Shown here piece after piece: positions 1 through 8,673 of a stretch of 64,000 bases of DNA. Position numbers and translations under genes: made by a program. Where the stretch lies: NCBI GenBank assembly GCA_965203305.1, contig OZ241874.1, positions 682,001 through 746,000 on the forward strand, read 5' to 3'. This DNA comes from Bin80 sp965203305. GTDB taxonomy: Bacteria > Bacteroidota > Rhodothermia > Rhodothermales > Bin80. The notes below the pieces were generated by a model. That model did no database searches. It saw only the letters and a program-made list of their open reading frames with translations, and was not told the DNA's origin. How positions within the stretch are numbered: position 1 is the stretch's first letter; the number at the start of each line of letters is the position of its first letter.

Positions 1-68
1 AGGCGAATTGCAGAAACAGATACTGGCATAAACCTCGTATCTTGTGTGTTTATACGATCCAAACAACA

Positions 69-1571
69 ATGATGACCAGTCCTGCATCTACACAAGTGCC
101 CCAGTGGTTCGGTCATCCACGAGGGCTGTCTACACTGTTCTTCACGGAGCTCTGGGAACGGTTCAGCTATTATGGCATGCGGGCCCTTCTGGTGCTCTTC
201 ATGACAGCTGCGGCCGCGGAAGGAAATCCCGGGCTGGATTTCGGTGAGGGAAAGGCGGGGGCGATCTATGGCTTGTATACCTTTTTTGTATACGTTCTGG
301 CCTTGCCGGGCGGATGGATTGCAGACAACATCTGGGGACAGCGAAAGGCGGTGTTTGTCGGGGGATGCATCATTGCTCTGGGACATTTTACGATGGCTGG
401 TCCACTCATAGGCATACACGAACATTTCAGCTTTTTTACAGGGTTGATGTTCATTGCCATCGGAACGGGGCTGCTCAAGCCAAACGTAAGCACCATGGTT
501 GGAGACCTGTACCCGGAGGGCGGAGCAAGGCGAGATGCAGGATTTTCCATCTTCTATACGGGGATCAATCTGGGAGCGTTTGCAGGTCCGCTCCTCACCG
601 GGTGGCTTGGAGAGGGCTACAGCTGGCATTACGGATTTTCGCTGGCAGGTCTGGGCATGGTTCTGGGGCTGATTCAATACCGGCTGGGTGCAAGGCATCT
701 TGGGGATGCGGGACTATTGAAGACAGGACAATCCGAAGACATTCTGAGGCAGAAAACACGCTTGACCTACATCGTGCTGGCTGTTTCGTTCGTGGCTTCT
801 GCGGTAGCAGGTACAATACTTTTACAGATGCTCTCGCTGGAGAAACTTGCTGCATGGCTCGGATATGCGGTTATTGTGATTGCAGTGGTGTTTTTTGCCT
901 ATCTCCTTGTTTTCACCAAGCACACTGGACTGGAAAAGAGGCGCATGATCGTCATTTTCTGGCTGTTTGTCCTGTCGGCCATTTTCTGGTCGGGATTCGA
1001 ACAGGCTGGTTCCTCTCTTAACTTGTTTGCCCGTGATTCTACTGACAGGATGCTGGGAGGCTGGGAATTGCCAGCCAGCTGGCTTCAGTCGGTTAATGCC
1101 ACCTTCATCATTATTCTTGCACCTGTATTTGGGTCTCTCTGGATCACTCTGGCGCGGCTTCAGCGAAATCCTTCCATTCCGGTCAAGTTTGCGATTGGGC
1201 TTCTGGGGCTGGCGGGAGGCTTTTTTGTGATTGCATGGGGTGCGGCCAATGCAGAGGATGGTTCTCTGGTCTCTCCGGCATGGCTGGTTGTCATGTATTT
1301 TCTTCACACGGTAGGAGAGTTAAGTCTGAGTCCTGTGGGCCTGTCGTCCATTACCAAGTTGGCACCTGCGGGGCGGGTGGGGCAGATGATGGGGGTATGG
1401 TTTATCGGGACGGCACTGGGGAATCTGTTTGCAGGACTCGTGGCGGGGCAACTGGAGACACTTGCGCCAGCTGATCTCTTTGGCAATGTTGCTCTGACAA
1501 TCGGAATTGCCGGGGGAGTCGCAATTCTGGTATTTCCCTTGGTCAAGCGTTTGATGGGAGAGGTTGACTGA
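69..1571 (+). CDS. POT-family proton-coupled di/tripeptide transporter
   Basis: Inner-membrane MFS protein of the proton-dependent oligopeptide transporter (POT/PTR2) family, about 500 residues, the usual size. The N-terminus carries the family signature ELWERFSYYGMR (a proton-coupling ExxERFxYY-type motif), followed by many hydrophobic segments consistent with 12-14 helices. The reading frame is open from a TTG at 42, but the tandem ATG ATG at 69/72 just before the hydrophilic MTSPAS stretch is the more likely start. It probably imports small peptides driven by the proton gradient. The stop is followed within 30 bp by a glycosyltransferase ORF lacking its normal 5' end, so what lay downstream has been rearranged. 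Confidence 0.9.
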   Translation: MMTSPASTQVPQWFGHPRGLSTLFFTELWERFSYYGMRALLVLFMTAAAAEGNPGLDFGEGKAGAIYGLYTFFVYVLALPGGWIADNIWGQRKAVFVGGCIIALGHFTMAGPLIGIHEHFSFFTGLMFIAIGTGLLKPNVSTMVGDLYPEGGARRDAGFSIFYTGINLGAFAGPLLTGWLGEGYSWHYGFSLAGLGMVLGLIQYRLGARHLGDAGLLKTGQSEDILRQKTRLTYIVLAVSFVASAVAGTILLQMLSLEKLAAWLGYAVIVIAVVFFAYLLVFTKHTGLEKRRMIVIFWLFVLSAIFWSGFEQAGSSLNLFARDSTDRMLGGWELPASWLQSVNATFIIILAPVFGSLWITLARLQRNPSIPVKFAIGLLGLAGGFFVIAWGAANAEDGSLVSPAWLVVMYFLHTVGELSLSPVGLSSITKLAPAGRVGQMMGVWFIGTALGNLFAGLVAGQLETLAPADLFGNVALTIGIAGGVAILVFPLVKRLMGEVD

Positions 1572-1600
1572 GGGGCTTCTGCAAGCCCTATATCGGGGAA

Positions 1601-2395
1601 ATGGGAATAGAACCTTTGGGAATTTCGGAGTGGAACTGCCAGTCTTGTTCTTCGCTGGCGCATGTGGATGCCCGTATTGTGATTACGATGGATGCGGATC
1701 TGCAGGATGATCCCCGAGAGATTCCGTCTCTTGTGGCGGCCATTGATGAGGGACAGGATCTGGTCAGTGGCTGGAAACAGGTTCGCAAAGATCCTTGGAC
1801 CAAGACCCTTCCCAGCCGGTTTTTCAACCTGGTTACACGGATCGTGTCCGGCATTGCGCTGCACGATTTTAATTGTGGCTTGAAGGCTTATCGGCTTGAG
1901 GTAGTCAGATCCGTCAGGATTTATGGGGAGATGCACCGTTATCTTCCGCTGCTTGCAAAATGGGAGGGATTTACCCGTATTGGGGAGTGTCGGGTGAACC
2001 ATCGGGAGCGGCAGTATGGCAGATCCAAGTTCGGGATTGAGTGCTATATTCGGGGGTGTCTGGATTTGCTGACGGTGAGCTTTCTGACCCGTTTTGGATC
2101 CAGACCCATGCATTTTTTTGGGTCCATGGGGCTTCTGGCATTTCTGGGCGGTTTTGTGATCAGCCTGTGGATTACGATTGACAAGATCTTTTATAACAAT
2201 CCGGTTGGAGACCGTCCGTCTCTCCTGCTGGGAGTACTGCTCATCATGGTTGGGGTGCAGTTCATGTGTACGGGATTTCTGGGGGATCTTATTTTGCGGG
2301 GTCGCATGAAGGACCGCCATCCGTATGAGATTGCAGAGATTGTACAGGGAGATCTGACGAGGAGGGCAGCCGCAGTTCAGGCACGTGGGTCATGA
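1601..2395 (+). CDS. 5'-truncated family-2 glycosyltransferase (dolichol-phosphate mannosyltransferase-like)
   Basis: The 264-residue ORF contains the GT2 catalytic metal-binding segment ITMDADLQDDP near residue 30, the SGWKQVRKDPW and NCGLKAYRLE motifs, and two C-terminal transmembrane segments (about residues 165-185 and 205-230). These are typical of polyprenyl-phosphate sugar transferases (GtrB/DPM1-like). Family members normally have about 75-85 residues before the DADLQDD motif, forming the nucleotide-binding half; here fewer than 30 exist, and the transporter gene ends 30 bp upstream. The residues before VDARIV look frame-disrupted. I infer a pseudogene or a 5'-deleted gene. The stop overlaps the next ATG by 4 bp (ATGA), so it may still serve translational coupling. 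Confidence 0.75.
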   Translation: MGIEPLGISEWNCQSCSSLAHVDARIVITMDADLQDDPREIPSLVAAIDEGQDLVSGWKQVRKDPWTKTLPSRFFNLVTRIVSGIALHDFNCGLKAYRLEVVRSVRIYGEMHRYLPLLAKWEGFTRIGECRVNHRERQYGRSKFGIECYIRGCLDLLTVSFLTRFGSRPMHFFGSMGLLAFLGGFVISLWITIDKIFYNNPVGDRPSLLLGVLLIMVGVQFMCTGFLGDLILRGRMKDRHPYEIAEIVQGDLTRRAAAVQARGS

Positions 2396-5355
2396 GAGTC
2401 GGGCGAACGATTGAGACAGTATTCAATGGGGCTCTTGGAGCAGCATTACGCGAAACCCGCGCATACTGGAAAAACAATACAGAGCACATTCATGTGGAAA
2501 GAACCAGCCTGTTACATGCGCCTGCAGCGAAAAGGGCCGATATTCTGATCCATGACGGGATGTTTCCACCGGTTATCGTGGAATGTTCGTTTGTGGCTTC
2601 TGACGCAGACCAGGATGCCATATCCCGGCTTGGACTTGAAACCAGAAGGGGGCGTTACAGAATCAGCACGACTGTGGCCCTCCACATTCCTGAACGATTT
2701 CGCGAGGATCAGGAGTTCCGTATCCTGGACATCCTGCTGGATGGCGAGCCGCTCCGGTACGCGATTCACCAGTTGACAGACCGTCAGGGGCAAACCTCCA
2801 TTACGGGGAGCAATCACAGGCGATGGCCCAAGCGGGGATTCATCCAGGGGAGTGTATTTCATCTGGCCTCTTTATTGCCATCCATTGGGCTTCCGCAGGA
2901 ACAGGTGGATGATATTGGAGACAGGGTGGCACGACTGGTGGAAGAAGCCGCACATGGACTGGAAATCGCCCTTTCTGACAGGCAGCAGCACCAAATCGCG
3001 CAGAACCTGCATCAGCGATCTCCCCTCAAAGGACTGCGAACGATGATGGTCCTGTGGCTCAATGCACTTCTGACGCAGCAGCGTCTGGCAACGCAGGATA
3101 CAGATGGGGTTCCGCACATTGATTTTACGAGTGATTCTCCTCCCGATGTGAACGAACAGATGAAGATCTGGCGCATCATTAATGAGTCCAACTGGAACTC
3201 GGTCTTTGAACCCGCCATCAAAGTACTTCAGCTGGCCAGTCAATTTCATCCACGCGAGACCTCCTGGATGCTTTTCAAGCTCATCAGTGCTGTTCAGCAG
3301 ATTGAAACCGCACAATTGGGACTTCACATCAGCGTGGGAGCGGAGCTTTTTCCCAAATTGAGCGAAGACAGGAAACAGGCGGCGGCCTTCTACACACAGC
3401 CTGCCACAGCCCAGCTCCTGGCAGGCTTGACCATTGTCCCGTCCATGCTCTCCGGGGCGGAGTGGGGGGATTCCGACCTGTTCAGGAAGCGACACCTGAG
3501 TGACCTTGCCTGCGGAACGGGGACACTTCTTCGCGCGGGGTACAGCCGTATCGCCATGCTGCACGAGCAGCATGGCGGGAATCTGCAAAGCCTGCGTGCC
3601 CTGCATGAGTCTGCTATGGAGGGTGGACTGATTGGCACGGACATCAGCCCCATTGCCGCGCACCTGACGACGTCTTCCCTGGCAGCACTGGGATATGGAG
3701 ATCCCTACGGAGATACGCAGATCGGATGGGTAGATGTTGGAGGAGAGAAGGGACAGACGGGATCTCTGGAATACTTTGCCACAGAGAAGATCGTGGATCT
3801 CTTCAATATTGGAGGTGGCACTTCCACCGGTAATGGCAATGGAGAGGCAAACTCGGTTACAGTGAAGGATGCATCTGTGGACTGGATGCTGATGAATCCT
3901 CCCTATACCCGAACCCGCGGCGGGCAAAGTGCCTTTGATGTTGCCGGACTCGCAGATTCGGAACGGAACGATTGCCAGAAACGATGGAAAACTCTGGTGA
4001 ACCATCAGCCTGTGAACAATCAGGCGGGGATGGCTGCCTCATTTCTGGCACTGGCACGCCAGAAATGCAAGCCCGGCGGACGGATTGGATTCGTGCTCCC
4101 TCTGACGGCCGCGTTTGCAGAATCCTGGTCCATCACCCGTTGCATGATGGAAGAGGACTTCGAAGACATTCTGGTCCTTGCCATTGCAAGCGGGCAAGCG
4201 TTGGGAAAGCAGGCACTGTCGGCAGACACACAAATGGAAGAGATGCTTCTGGTGGGCACCAGAAGGACTGACGACGAGCAGAATCCCCCCACCACAAACC
4301 GGATCTCTTGCGTCACCCTTCGAGAACCTGTGTTGCGGGTTGGAGAAGCTGGGGAAGTGGCAAATGCCATTCGGAGTACAATCAAAAGCACGCAATCTTC
4401 AACCACAAGCCAGCCCATTCACATTGGCCGGGACGAAATTGGACAGGTATGCACCTTCACGGTCCGCTCGCCGGGAGCTCCGTGGAGTCCTCTGGGTGTG
4501 TTGCATGCAGACCTTGCACTGGCAGCCAATGCGCTGCTGGAGGGAAAAATTCTCTTTAACGGTCATGATATTCCCTTGGGCATCCCCATGTGCATGCTCA
4601 AAGACCTGTTTGAAATTGGGCCGACACATCACCTGATTGGACACCTTCGGGGAACCAGCCAGATCGGAGCTTTTGAGTTCAATCCGGTGTTTGATCATGT
4701 AGACGCGATTGGGCCGGATCGTGCACTCTGGCATGCGGACAGTACGACACAAACCCGACTGGTCATATCACTGACGCATAAGGGATCCGCCCCTGCAGGC
4801 GTTGGATCAGACAGGGAACGGGATGCCATGCGGCAGTTCCGCAGTACCCTGTTTTACGCACGCAATCTGCGCTGGACTTCGCAGAAACTCCTAGTCGCAA
4901 CAACGAATCATCCGGGCATAGGCGGACGGTCTTGGGCTTCGCTTGAACACGAGGATGAACGGGTATGCAAAAGTTTTGCACTGTGGTCCAATTCGATACT
5001 AGGTTTCCTTGTCCATTGGACCCAGGGACAGAGAACTCAGAGCGGTCGTGCAACAACACAAATGAAGGCCCTGGCAATAATTCCCTGTCCCAGACTGGAT
5101 CAGCTGCCGGATGCCCGGTTGGATCACGCTACTACCAGATTTGATGAACTCTCCAAGCTGGATTTGCGACCAGCCTGTCAAGCACATGTGGATGAAGTGC
5201 GAAAAAGCATTGACCATGCCGTACTGGAAATGCTCGGACTGGAAGATAGCAAGGCTGCTGAGGTCGTGGATATGCTGCGCTGGCTCTGGTGCAATGAACC
5301 CTCCGTGCGCGGCCAGAATCGGAGTGCTCTCAGGCTTTTGGAATCATCAGGCTAG
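2392..5355 (+). CDS. Large N6-adenine DNA methylase (type IIG / Eco57I-like) with degenerate nuclease-like N-terminus
   Basis: A 987-residue class I SAM-dependent DNA methyltransferase. Motif I DLACGTGTLLRAGY starts near residue 371 and catalytic motif IV NPPYTR near residue 502. The order I then IV is that of gamma-class or type I/IIG adenine methylases. The long C-terminus (about 650-987) is the expected target-recognition/helical region. Residues about 47-80 (RADILI...PVIVECSF) look like the beta-hairpin of a PD-(D/E)xK nuclease, but the lysine position reads serine, so cleavage is doubtful. The start overlaps the preceding gene by ATGA. No separate restriction, helicase or specificity gene is adjacent. 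It is a solitary methylase or a restriction-modification/phage-defence enzyme; the recognition sequence cannot be predicted. Confidence 0.8.
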   Translation: MRVGRTIETVFNGALGAALRETRAYWKNNTEHIHVERTSLLHAPAAKRADILIHDGMFPPVIVECSFVASDADQDAISRLGLETRRGRYRISTTVALHIPERFREDQEFRILDILLDGEPLRYAIHQLTDRQGQTSITGSNHRRWPKRGFIQGSVFHLASLLPSIGLPQEQVDDIGDRVARLVEEAAHGLEIALSDRQQHQIAQNLHQRSPLKGLRTMMVLWLNALLTQQRLATQDTDGVPHIDFTSDSPPDVNEQMKIWRIINESNWNSVFEPAIKVLQLASQFHPRETSWMLFKLISAVQQIETAQLGLHISVGAELFPKLSEDRKQAAAFYTQPATAQLLAGLTIVPSMLSGAEWGDSDLFRKRHLSDLACGTGTLLRAGYSRIAMLHEQHGGNLQSLRALHESAMEGGLIGTDISPIAAHLTTSSLAALGYGDPYGDTQIGWVDVGGEKGQTGSLEYFATEKIVDLFNIGGGTSTGNGNGEANSVTVKDASVDWMLMNPPYTRTRGGQSAFDVAGLADSERNDCQKRWKTLVNHQPVNNQAGMAASFLALARQKCKPGGRIGFVLPLTAAFAESWSITRCMMEEDFEDILVLAIASGQALGKQALSADTQMEEMLLVGTRRTDDEQNPPTTNRISCVTLREPVLRVGEAGEVANAIRSTIKSTQSSTTSQPIHIGRDEIGQVCTFTVRSPGAPWSPLGVLHADLALAANALLEGKILFNGHDIPLGIPMCMLKDLFEIGPTHHLIGHLRGTSQIGAFEFNPVFDHVDAIGPDRALWHADSTTQTRLVISLTHKGSAPAGVGSDRERDAMRQFRSTLFYARNLRWTSQKLLVATTNHPGIGGRSWASLEHEDERVCKSFALWSNSILGFLVHWTQGQRTQSGRATTQMKALAIIPCPRLDQLPDARLDHATTRFDELSKLDLRPACQAHVDEVRKSIDHAVLEMLGLEDSKAAEVVDMLRWLWCNEPSVRGQNRSALRLLESSG

Positions 5356-5515
5356 GAATCAGTACCCCTATTTTCCGGTCCACGAGTTGATAGGCATGAG
5401 TATAAATTATCAACGAATACGGCTCAGAGACAGTAGCATCTGTCAAGTATCCCACGACACCCCGGGTCTTATTTACCTCTTTCTTAATGTCAGTAGTGCC
5501 TTTTAATCTAAGCAT
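5330..5515 (-). CDS. Possible small protein, function unknown
   Basis: A 61-codon ORF on the minus strand, overlapping the 3' end of the methylase gene by 26 bp. The ATG at 5515 is preceded by a GGGAGAGG purine run about 5 bp upstream, unusual in this window where such sites are scarce. The composition (LKGTTDIKKEVNKTRGVVGYL, then YSLIIYTHAYQLVDRKIGVL) looks protein-like but matches no family I recognise. It may equally be a chance ORF in an otherwise gene-free interval. Confidence 0.25.
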   Translation of the reverse strand: MLRLKGTTDIKKEVNKTRGVVGYLTDATVSEPYSLIIYTHAYQLVDRKIGVLIPSLMIPKA

Positions 5516-5647
5516 TCTACACCTCTCCCATCCGGCTTGGAAATATCAACCTAGAAGAATAAGAGTTTTAGCGGGAACAATGTGATCCTGCATTTTGTTG
5601 GACTCGGTTTGTTATTGAATTTCACAGATCCAACTCACATAAGCAAA

Positions 5648-6170
5648 ATGCATATGATCAGCAAAAAGAATTATCCCCCCCCCCATACATATACTATATG
5701 TATTTAATCTGGTTCGAAATTTCGTTCGAACCAAATTCCACTACAGCCTTCTTGTCCTAGTTGCTGTTTTATTTGTTACCGGTTGTGCAACCCTGTTCAA
5801 TCGAAGTTCCAAGACTATTCCGTTATCGTCCAACCCTGCGGGTGCAGAGGTATGGATTAATGGTTCTCTGAGAGGCATTACTCCACTCTCGCTTGATCTT
5901 GACAATCACAAAAGTCACACTGTTGTTTTCCGACGGGAAGGATACAAGGATGTGATATGCCAACTCAATTCCAAGGTTGGGGCGGGGTGGGTCATATTGG
6001 ATATTTTGGGGGGTGGTCTGATTGCTGTTGTTATTGATGCCTCGACTGGTCAGTGGAAAAGCCTCCGTCAAGGATCCTGTAACGTCATGCTTCCGCCTTT
6101 AAGCGGGACCGACTGGTACAAAGACAGGAAGGCTTTGGAAGAGAGATACACAGACTTCGGTGCTCCTTGA
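5648..6170 (+). CDS. PEGA-domain lipoprotein, out of frame at a C10 tract (candidate phase-variable gene)
   Basis: The downstream frame, open from about 5658 to the stop at 6168-6170, encodes a hydrophobic signal segment ending in the lipobox VTGC (Cys codon near 5784). A PEGA-type segment (SNPAGAEVWINGSLRGITPL) follows, then a glycine-rich hydrophobic stretch and a short C-terminus. This fits an outer-membrane or periplasmic lipoprotein of about 130 mature residues. That frame has no ATG, GTG or TTG before the signal peptide. Two in-frame ATGs (5648 and 5654) lie just upstream in another frame, joined to it by a run of ten C at 5675-5684. Removing one C, or adding two, puts the ATG in frame with the signal peptide. 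As given, translation from those ATGs ends at TAG 5758-5760. Either a phase-variable gene in the OFF state or a homopolymer sequencing error. Confidence 0.6.
5675..5684. repeat. Poly-C tract (10 nt) at the 5' end of a lipoprotein gene
   Basis: Ten consecutive C. Only one other G/C run of this length was seen in the window, at 58612-58621, also at the start of an exported-protein gene. A one-base contraction joins the upstream ATG to the lipoprotein frame. Confidence 0.85.
5711..5732. other. 8-bp perfect inverted repeat (hairpin)
   Basis: Arms GGTTCGAA and TTCGAACC are separated by ATTTCG. It lies between the C10 tract and the signal peptide codons of the PEGA lipoprotein, so it could fold in the mRNA near the start region. 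Its role is unknown. Confidence 0.5.
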
Positions 6171-6220
6171 TATTTCAAGCACTCTTTTCCGTCTGGCAGG
6201 AACGGCGAGACTGTAGGGCC

Positions 6221-6375
6221 AAGTTTCTTGATGTTTCATGATAACTACCCCAAGGTGTCTTCACAAGAGATTGGGGCGTCTCGCAGGTTCCAATTAACTC
6301 TTGACACTATCCCCACAGCGATGCCAAGAACCATTTCAAAAATGCTTTTCAATGATTAGAATCAGTCCAGTGTTT
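6221..6375. repeat. Degenerate intergenic repeat, copy A
   Basis: Shares the ordered blocks TTTCTTGATGTTT, GGTGTCTTCACA, CAGCGATGCCA and TTTTCAATGATT with copy B (6979-7134) at similar spacing. It covers the upstream region and start of the following lipoprotein gene. It may be the remains of a small mobile element or of duplicated coding sequence. A weaker echo of the CAGCGATGCCAC block occurs near 10486. Confidence 0.5.
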
Positions 6376-6867
6376 AACGTGGGAGAGAATCCTCAAGCAG
6401 TGCTCTCCACGATGGCAGTCATATTACTGTTGCCTACTCTATTCTTATTTCTCACAGGATGTGATAGTGGAGGTGCAGATCCTAAGGAGAAGAATTACGC
6501 GGGGACCTATACAGGTACAGGAACGATCAGGATTGTAAGTGGCACTTTGTCCGGGAATGAAGTAAAACAGTTTTACACACTGAAAGTGACACAGTCAGGA
6601 AAGACGGTGACGATCTCGGGGAGTTTCATCACGGACGGAGTAGAGGAAGAGTTTTCAGCGGACACGGGTACCGTGAGCGAGACTGGCGTATTCACTTCCA
6701 ATAATCCAGTAGATGCGGTCATAGAAGAGGATACAGTCTGTGGGAGGATTGAGGTCACAAGGGGGAGTCTGGTCTTCGTTGACAACGAATTGAGGCTCTC
6801 TGGCGGATACAGGACAGAGAATTGCGGCAGGTGGACTCTGTCCGCTGTACTGAAAAGGCAGAGATAA
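6352..6867 (+). CDS. Small lipoprotein, function unknown
   Basis: The ATG at 6352 opens a 171-residue protein with a signal peptide ending in the lipobox LTGC (residues about 34-37), followed by a low-complexity GGADPKEKNYAGTYTGTGTIR linker. The mature part is rich in Thr, Ser, Gly and Val with regular hydrophilic/hydrophobic alternation (FYTLKVTQSGKTVTISGSF), suggesting a small beta-barrel or lipocalin-like fold. Two cysteines near 130 and 157 might form a disulfide. The frame stays open upstream to a TTG at 6301, but those codons lie inside a degenerate repeat. No family assigned; likely a surface or periplasmic lipoprotein. Confidence 0.7.
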   Translation: MIRISPVFNVGENPQAVLSTMAVILLLPTLFLFLTGCDSGGADPKEKNYAGTYTGTGTIRIVSGTLSGNEVKQFYTLKVTQSGKTVTISGSFITDGVEEEFSADTGTVSETGVFTSNNPVDAVIEEDTVCGRIEVTRGSLVFVDNELRLSGGYRTENCGRWTLSAVLKRQR

Positions 6868-6978
6868 AGAAATGCGAAGTACTACCCATAGAGAGAACTG
6901 AACAGTCAGACGACTCGTATCTGACTAAAATTACCCCGGTATGTTAGAAAATGAGAGGAGTGGAGAGATTGTACAGTC

Positions 6979-7134
6979 TGGTTTCTTGATGTTTTCGGAT
7001 GGTGTTGCTCTCGGGTGTCTTCACAGGGGATCAGATTGTACTGCGAAATTCCGACATTAGGAAATGACAGAGGTTGTTTTACAGCGATGCCACATCAAGG
7101 TTATTTTCAATGATTGAAACCAATCCTGTATCCG
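6979..7134. repeat. Degenerate intergenic repeat, copy B
   Basis: Partner of copy A at 6221-6375; same order of conserved blocks, about 60-65% alike by eye. On the minus strand it encodes the tail of the doubtful ORF at 7079-7534. Confidence 0.5.
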
Positions 7135-7534
7135 TCCGAACAGCCTCCATGTAAGCTGTCAGGGCGGATACGTTTAGAGAGCGTATGAGGGGGGAGATAT
7201 TTTCGGGTATTTTTCCTGACGAAGATGGAAGCCCTTTGGCGGATTGGAGCATCAAATCCTCGAACAGCGTCCATAAATACGCAATCTTCGTGCAAGATTT
7301 CCCGAATCTCTCATAGCGAACGAACATCTGAACCGCTCCATACATGACACTGTGGGGCAAAATGCCTATGGAATCCCCCATATTTGGGGTTGCTGTGAAT
7401 TTTCGGACAGACACTATGTAAGAATTTGGCGGAGCACCCCGGTACGAAATGATGTATCGGGATGCTTGTTGGGGGAAGACAGAAAGCAAACAAATTCCGG
7501 AGCCACTCACCCGGACCGATGTGCTCTTGCACAT
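7079..7534 (-). CDS. Possible hypothetical protein or gene remnant
   Basis: A 151-codon ORF downstream of and overlapping (28 bp) the 3' end of a glycosyltransferase gene on the same strand; a shorter start at 7381 gives 100 residues. The C-terminal half (YERFGKSCTKIAYLWTLFE...) looks protein-like. Its last 15 codons lie in a degenerate repeat whose other copy (6221-6375) carries the same peptide trace with stops. I recognise no domain. It may be the end of a decayed gene. Confidence 0.3.
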   Translation of the reverse strand: MCKSTSVRVSGSGICLLSVFPQQASRYIISYRGAPPNSYIVSVRKFTATPNMGDSIGILPHSVMYGAVQMFVRYERFGKSCTKIAYLWTLFEDLMLQSAKGLPSSSGKIPENISPLIRSLNVSALTAYMEAVRTDTGLVSIIENNLDVASL

Positions 7535-8673
7535 GATTCGGCATACTCAACTGCCTGCATCAGTCCATCAATCATTCCATCCAGTTGAAGATGGTCTTGT
7601 GCATACTCATACGCACGACTGGAAAAGCGATCTTGGTCCTCCAGTACGGCTGAAACTGCGTCCACAAGCGAATTAAGATCGCCATACTCTGCCTGCATGC
7701 CGTTTATACCAGGCTGCAGGTATGCGATTTCTGGGCTATGGTAACGAATTTCAGGATCAGGGCTTGCACAGGTGACAACAGGAAGCCCCAGGCAAAACGC
7801 ATGGTTCACATTCAGACCTACATACCCCGGACATACCATGACATCTGCTGCATAGAGCCAGGGGGCTGAATCTTCAAATTTTGGAAATATACCGGGGAGA
7901 AATACATTCTTCAAATTCTCATTCTCAATGCGGCTGATGAGCTTCTCCCTCTCTGGGCCATCCCCAATGATGATCAGGGTTGTATTGTCTGTCTTGTTCA
8001 AAGACTTGTGAAGGTCAAGCAAAATTTCTGGCCGTTTTTCTGGGATGAGCCGTCCGATAAATACTATTGTATTTCCCCTCTCTGGAATACCCAGACGGGA
8101 GCGAACAGATTTCTTTCCCGCCTCAGCGAGCACACTCCGCAGCAGGAACAGCTTGTCTGTATCCAGTGTGTTCGGAGCGACGAAGCGGGATTCGGAGGGT
8201 ACATACGAGGAGATTAGATCGGAAATCTCGTGGGTATAGCAAATACAGCCATCTGCCCTCTTTGCCAGGGCCATTCGATAGCGGTCAAGCAAGTTTCGCC
8301 CAGAAAACGCACGTTGATTGGACGAGAAGTGTCCCCAAAGCAGTGTGCCTGTTCGTTTCATTCTGGCTTGTGCTAACAGCCAGGGAAGCGTAATCGTACG
8401 CGGAGACTCCTCCGCCAGTATTACAATCGGATTGCATGCAAAAATGGGACGTACATTCTGGGTCAGCACCTCTTGTCCACCAATCCATCTGTTGTGGAGC
8501 TGAACCTGTTTGTAACTCGGGGCAGGGCCGCTGGAAAGATCTGAGAAGGAGGAATCACGCGCAGAGCCGGCAAATACAACAAGTCTGCCATCCAGTCGTT
8601 CATTCAGTTTTTCCAGAGCTGGGCGTCGATACTCTGGCACGAATCGTGCCACATATGCAACAGGATTTTTCAC
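7507..8673 (-). CDS. GT4-family glycosyltransferase
   Basis: A 388-residue cytoplasmic GT-B-fold enzyme. The C-terminal nucleotide-sugar-binding half shows IVFIGRLIPEKRPEILLDLH, IIIGDGPEREKL and a donor-site region (MVCPGYVGLNVNHAFCLGLPVV), standard features of GT4 (GT1-type domain) retaining transferases. The N-terminal acceptor half starts at MKNPVAYVARFVPEYRRP. The start overlaps the stop of the upstream glycosyltransferase by 4 bp, so the pair is translated from one mRNA. It presumably adds a sugar to a lipid-linked repeat unit in the exopolysaccharide/O-antigen locus that continues at 12.3-16.8 kb. Donor and linkage cannot be told from sequence. Confidence 0.88.
   Translation of the reverse strand: MKNPVAYVARFVPEYRRPALEKLNERLDGRLVVFAGSARDSSFSDLSSGPAPSYKQVQLHNRWIGGQEVLTQNVRPIFACNPIVILAEESPRTITLPWLLAQARMKRTGTLLWGHFSSNQRAFSGRNLLDRYRMALAKRADGCICYTHEISDLISSYVPSESRFVAPNTLDTDKLFLLRSVLAEAGKKSVRSRLGIPERGNTIVFIGRLIPEKRPEILLDLHKSLNKTDNTTLIIIGDGPEREKLISRIENENLKNVFLPGIFPKFEDSAPWLYAADVMVCPGYVGLNVNHAFCLGLPVVTCASPDPEIRYHSPEIAYLQPGINGMQAEYGDLNSLVDAVSAVLEDQDRFSSRAYEYAQDHLQLDGMIDGLMQAVEYAESCARAHRSG

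Noticed and set aside
1304..2320. Minus-strand 338-codon ORF across the transporter and glycosyltransferase genes
   Set aside because: Antisense to two recognisable proteins; composition is unlike a real protein.
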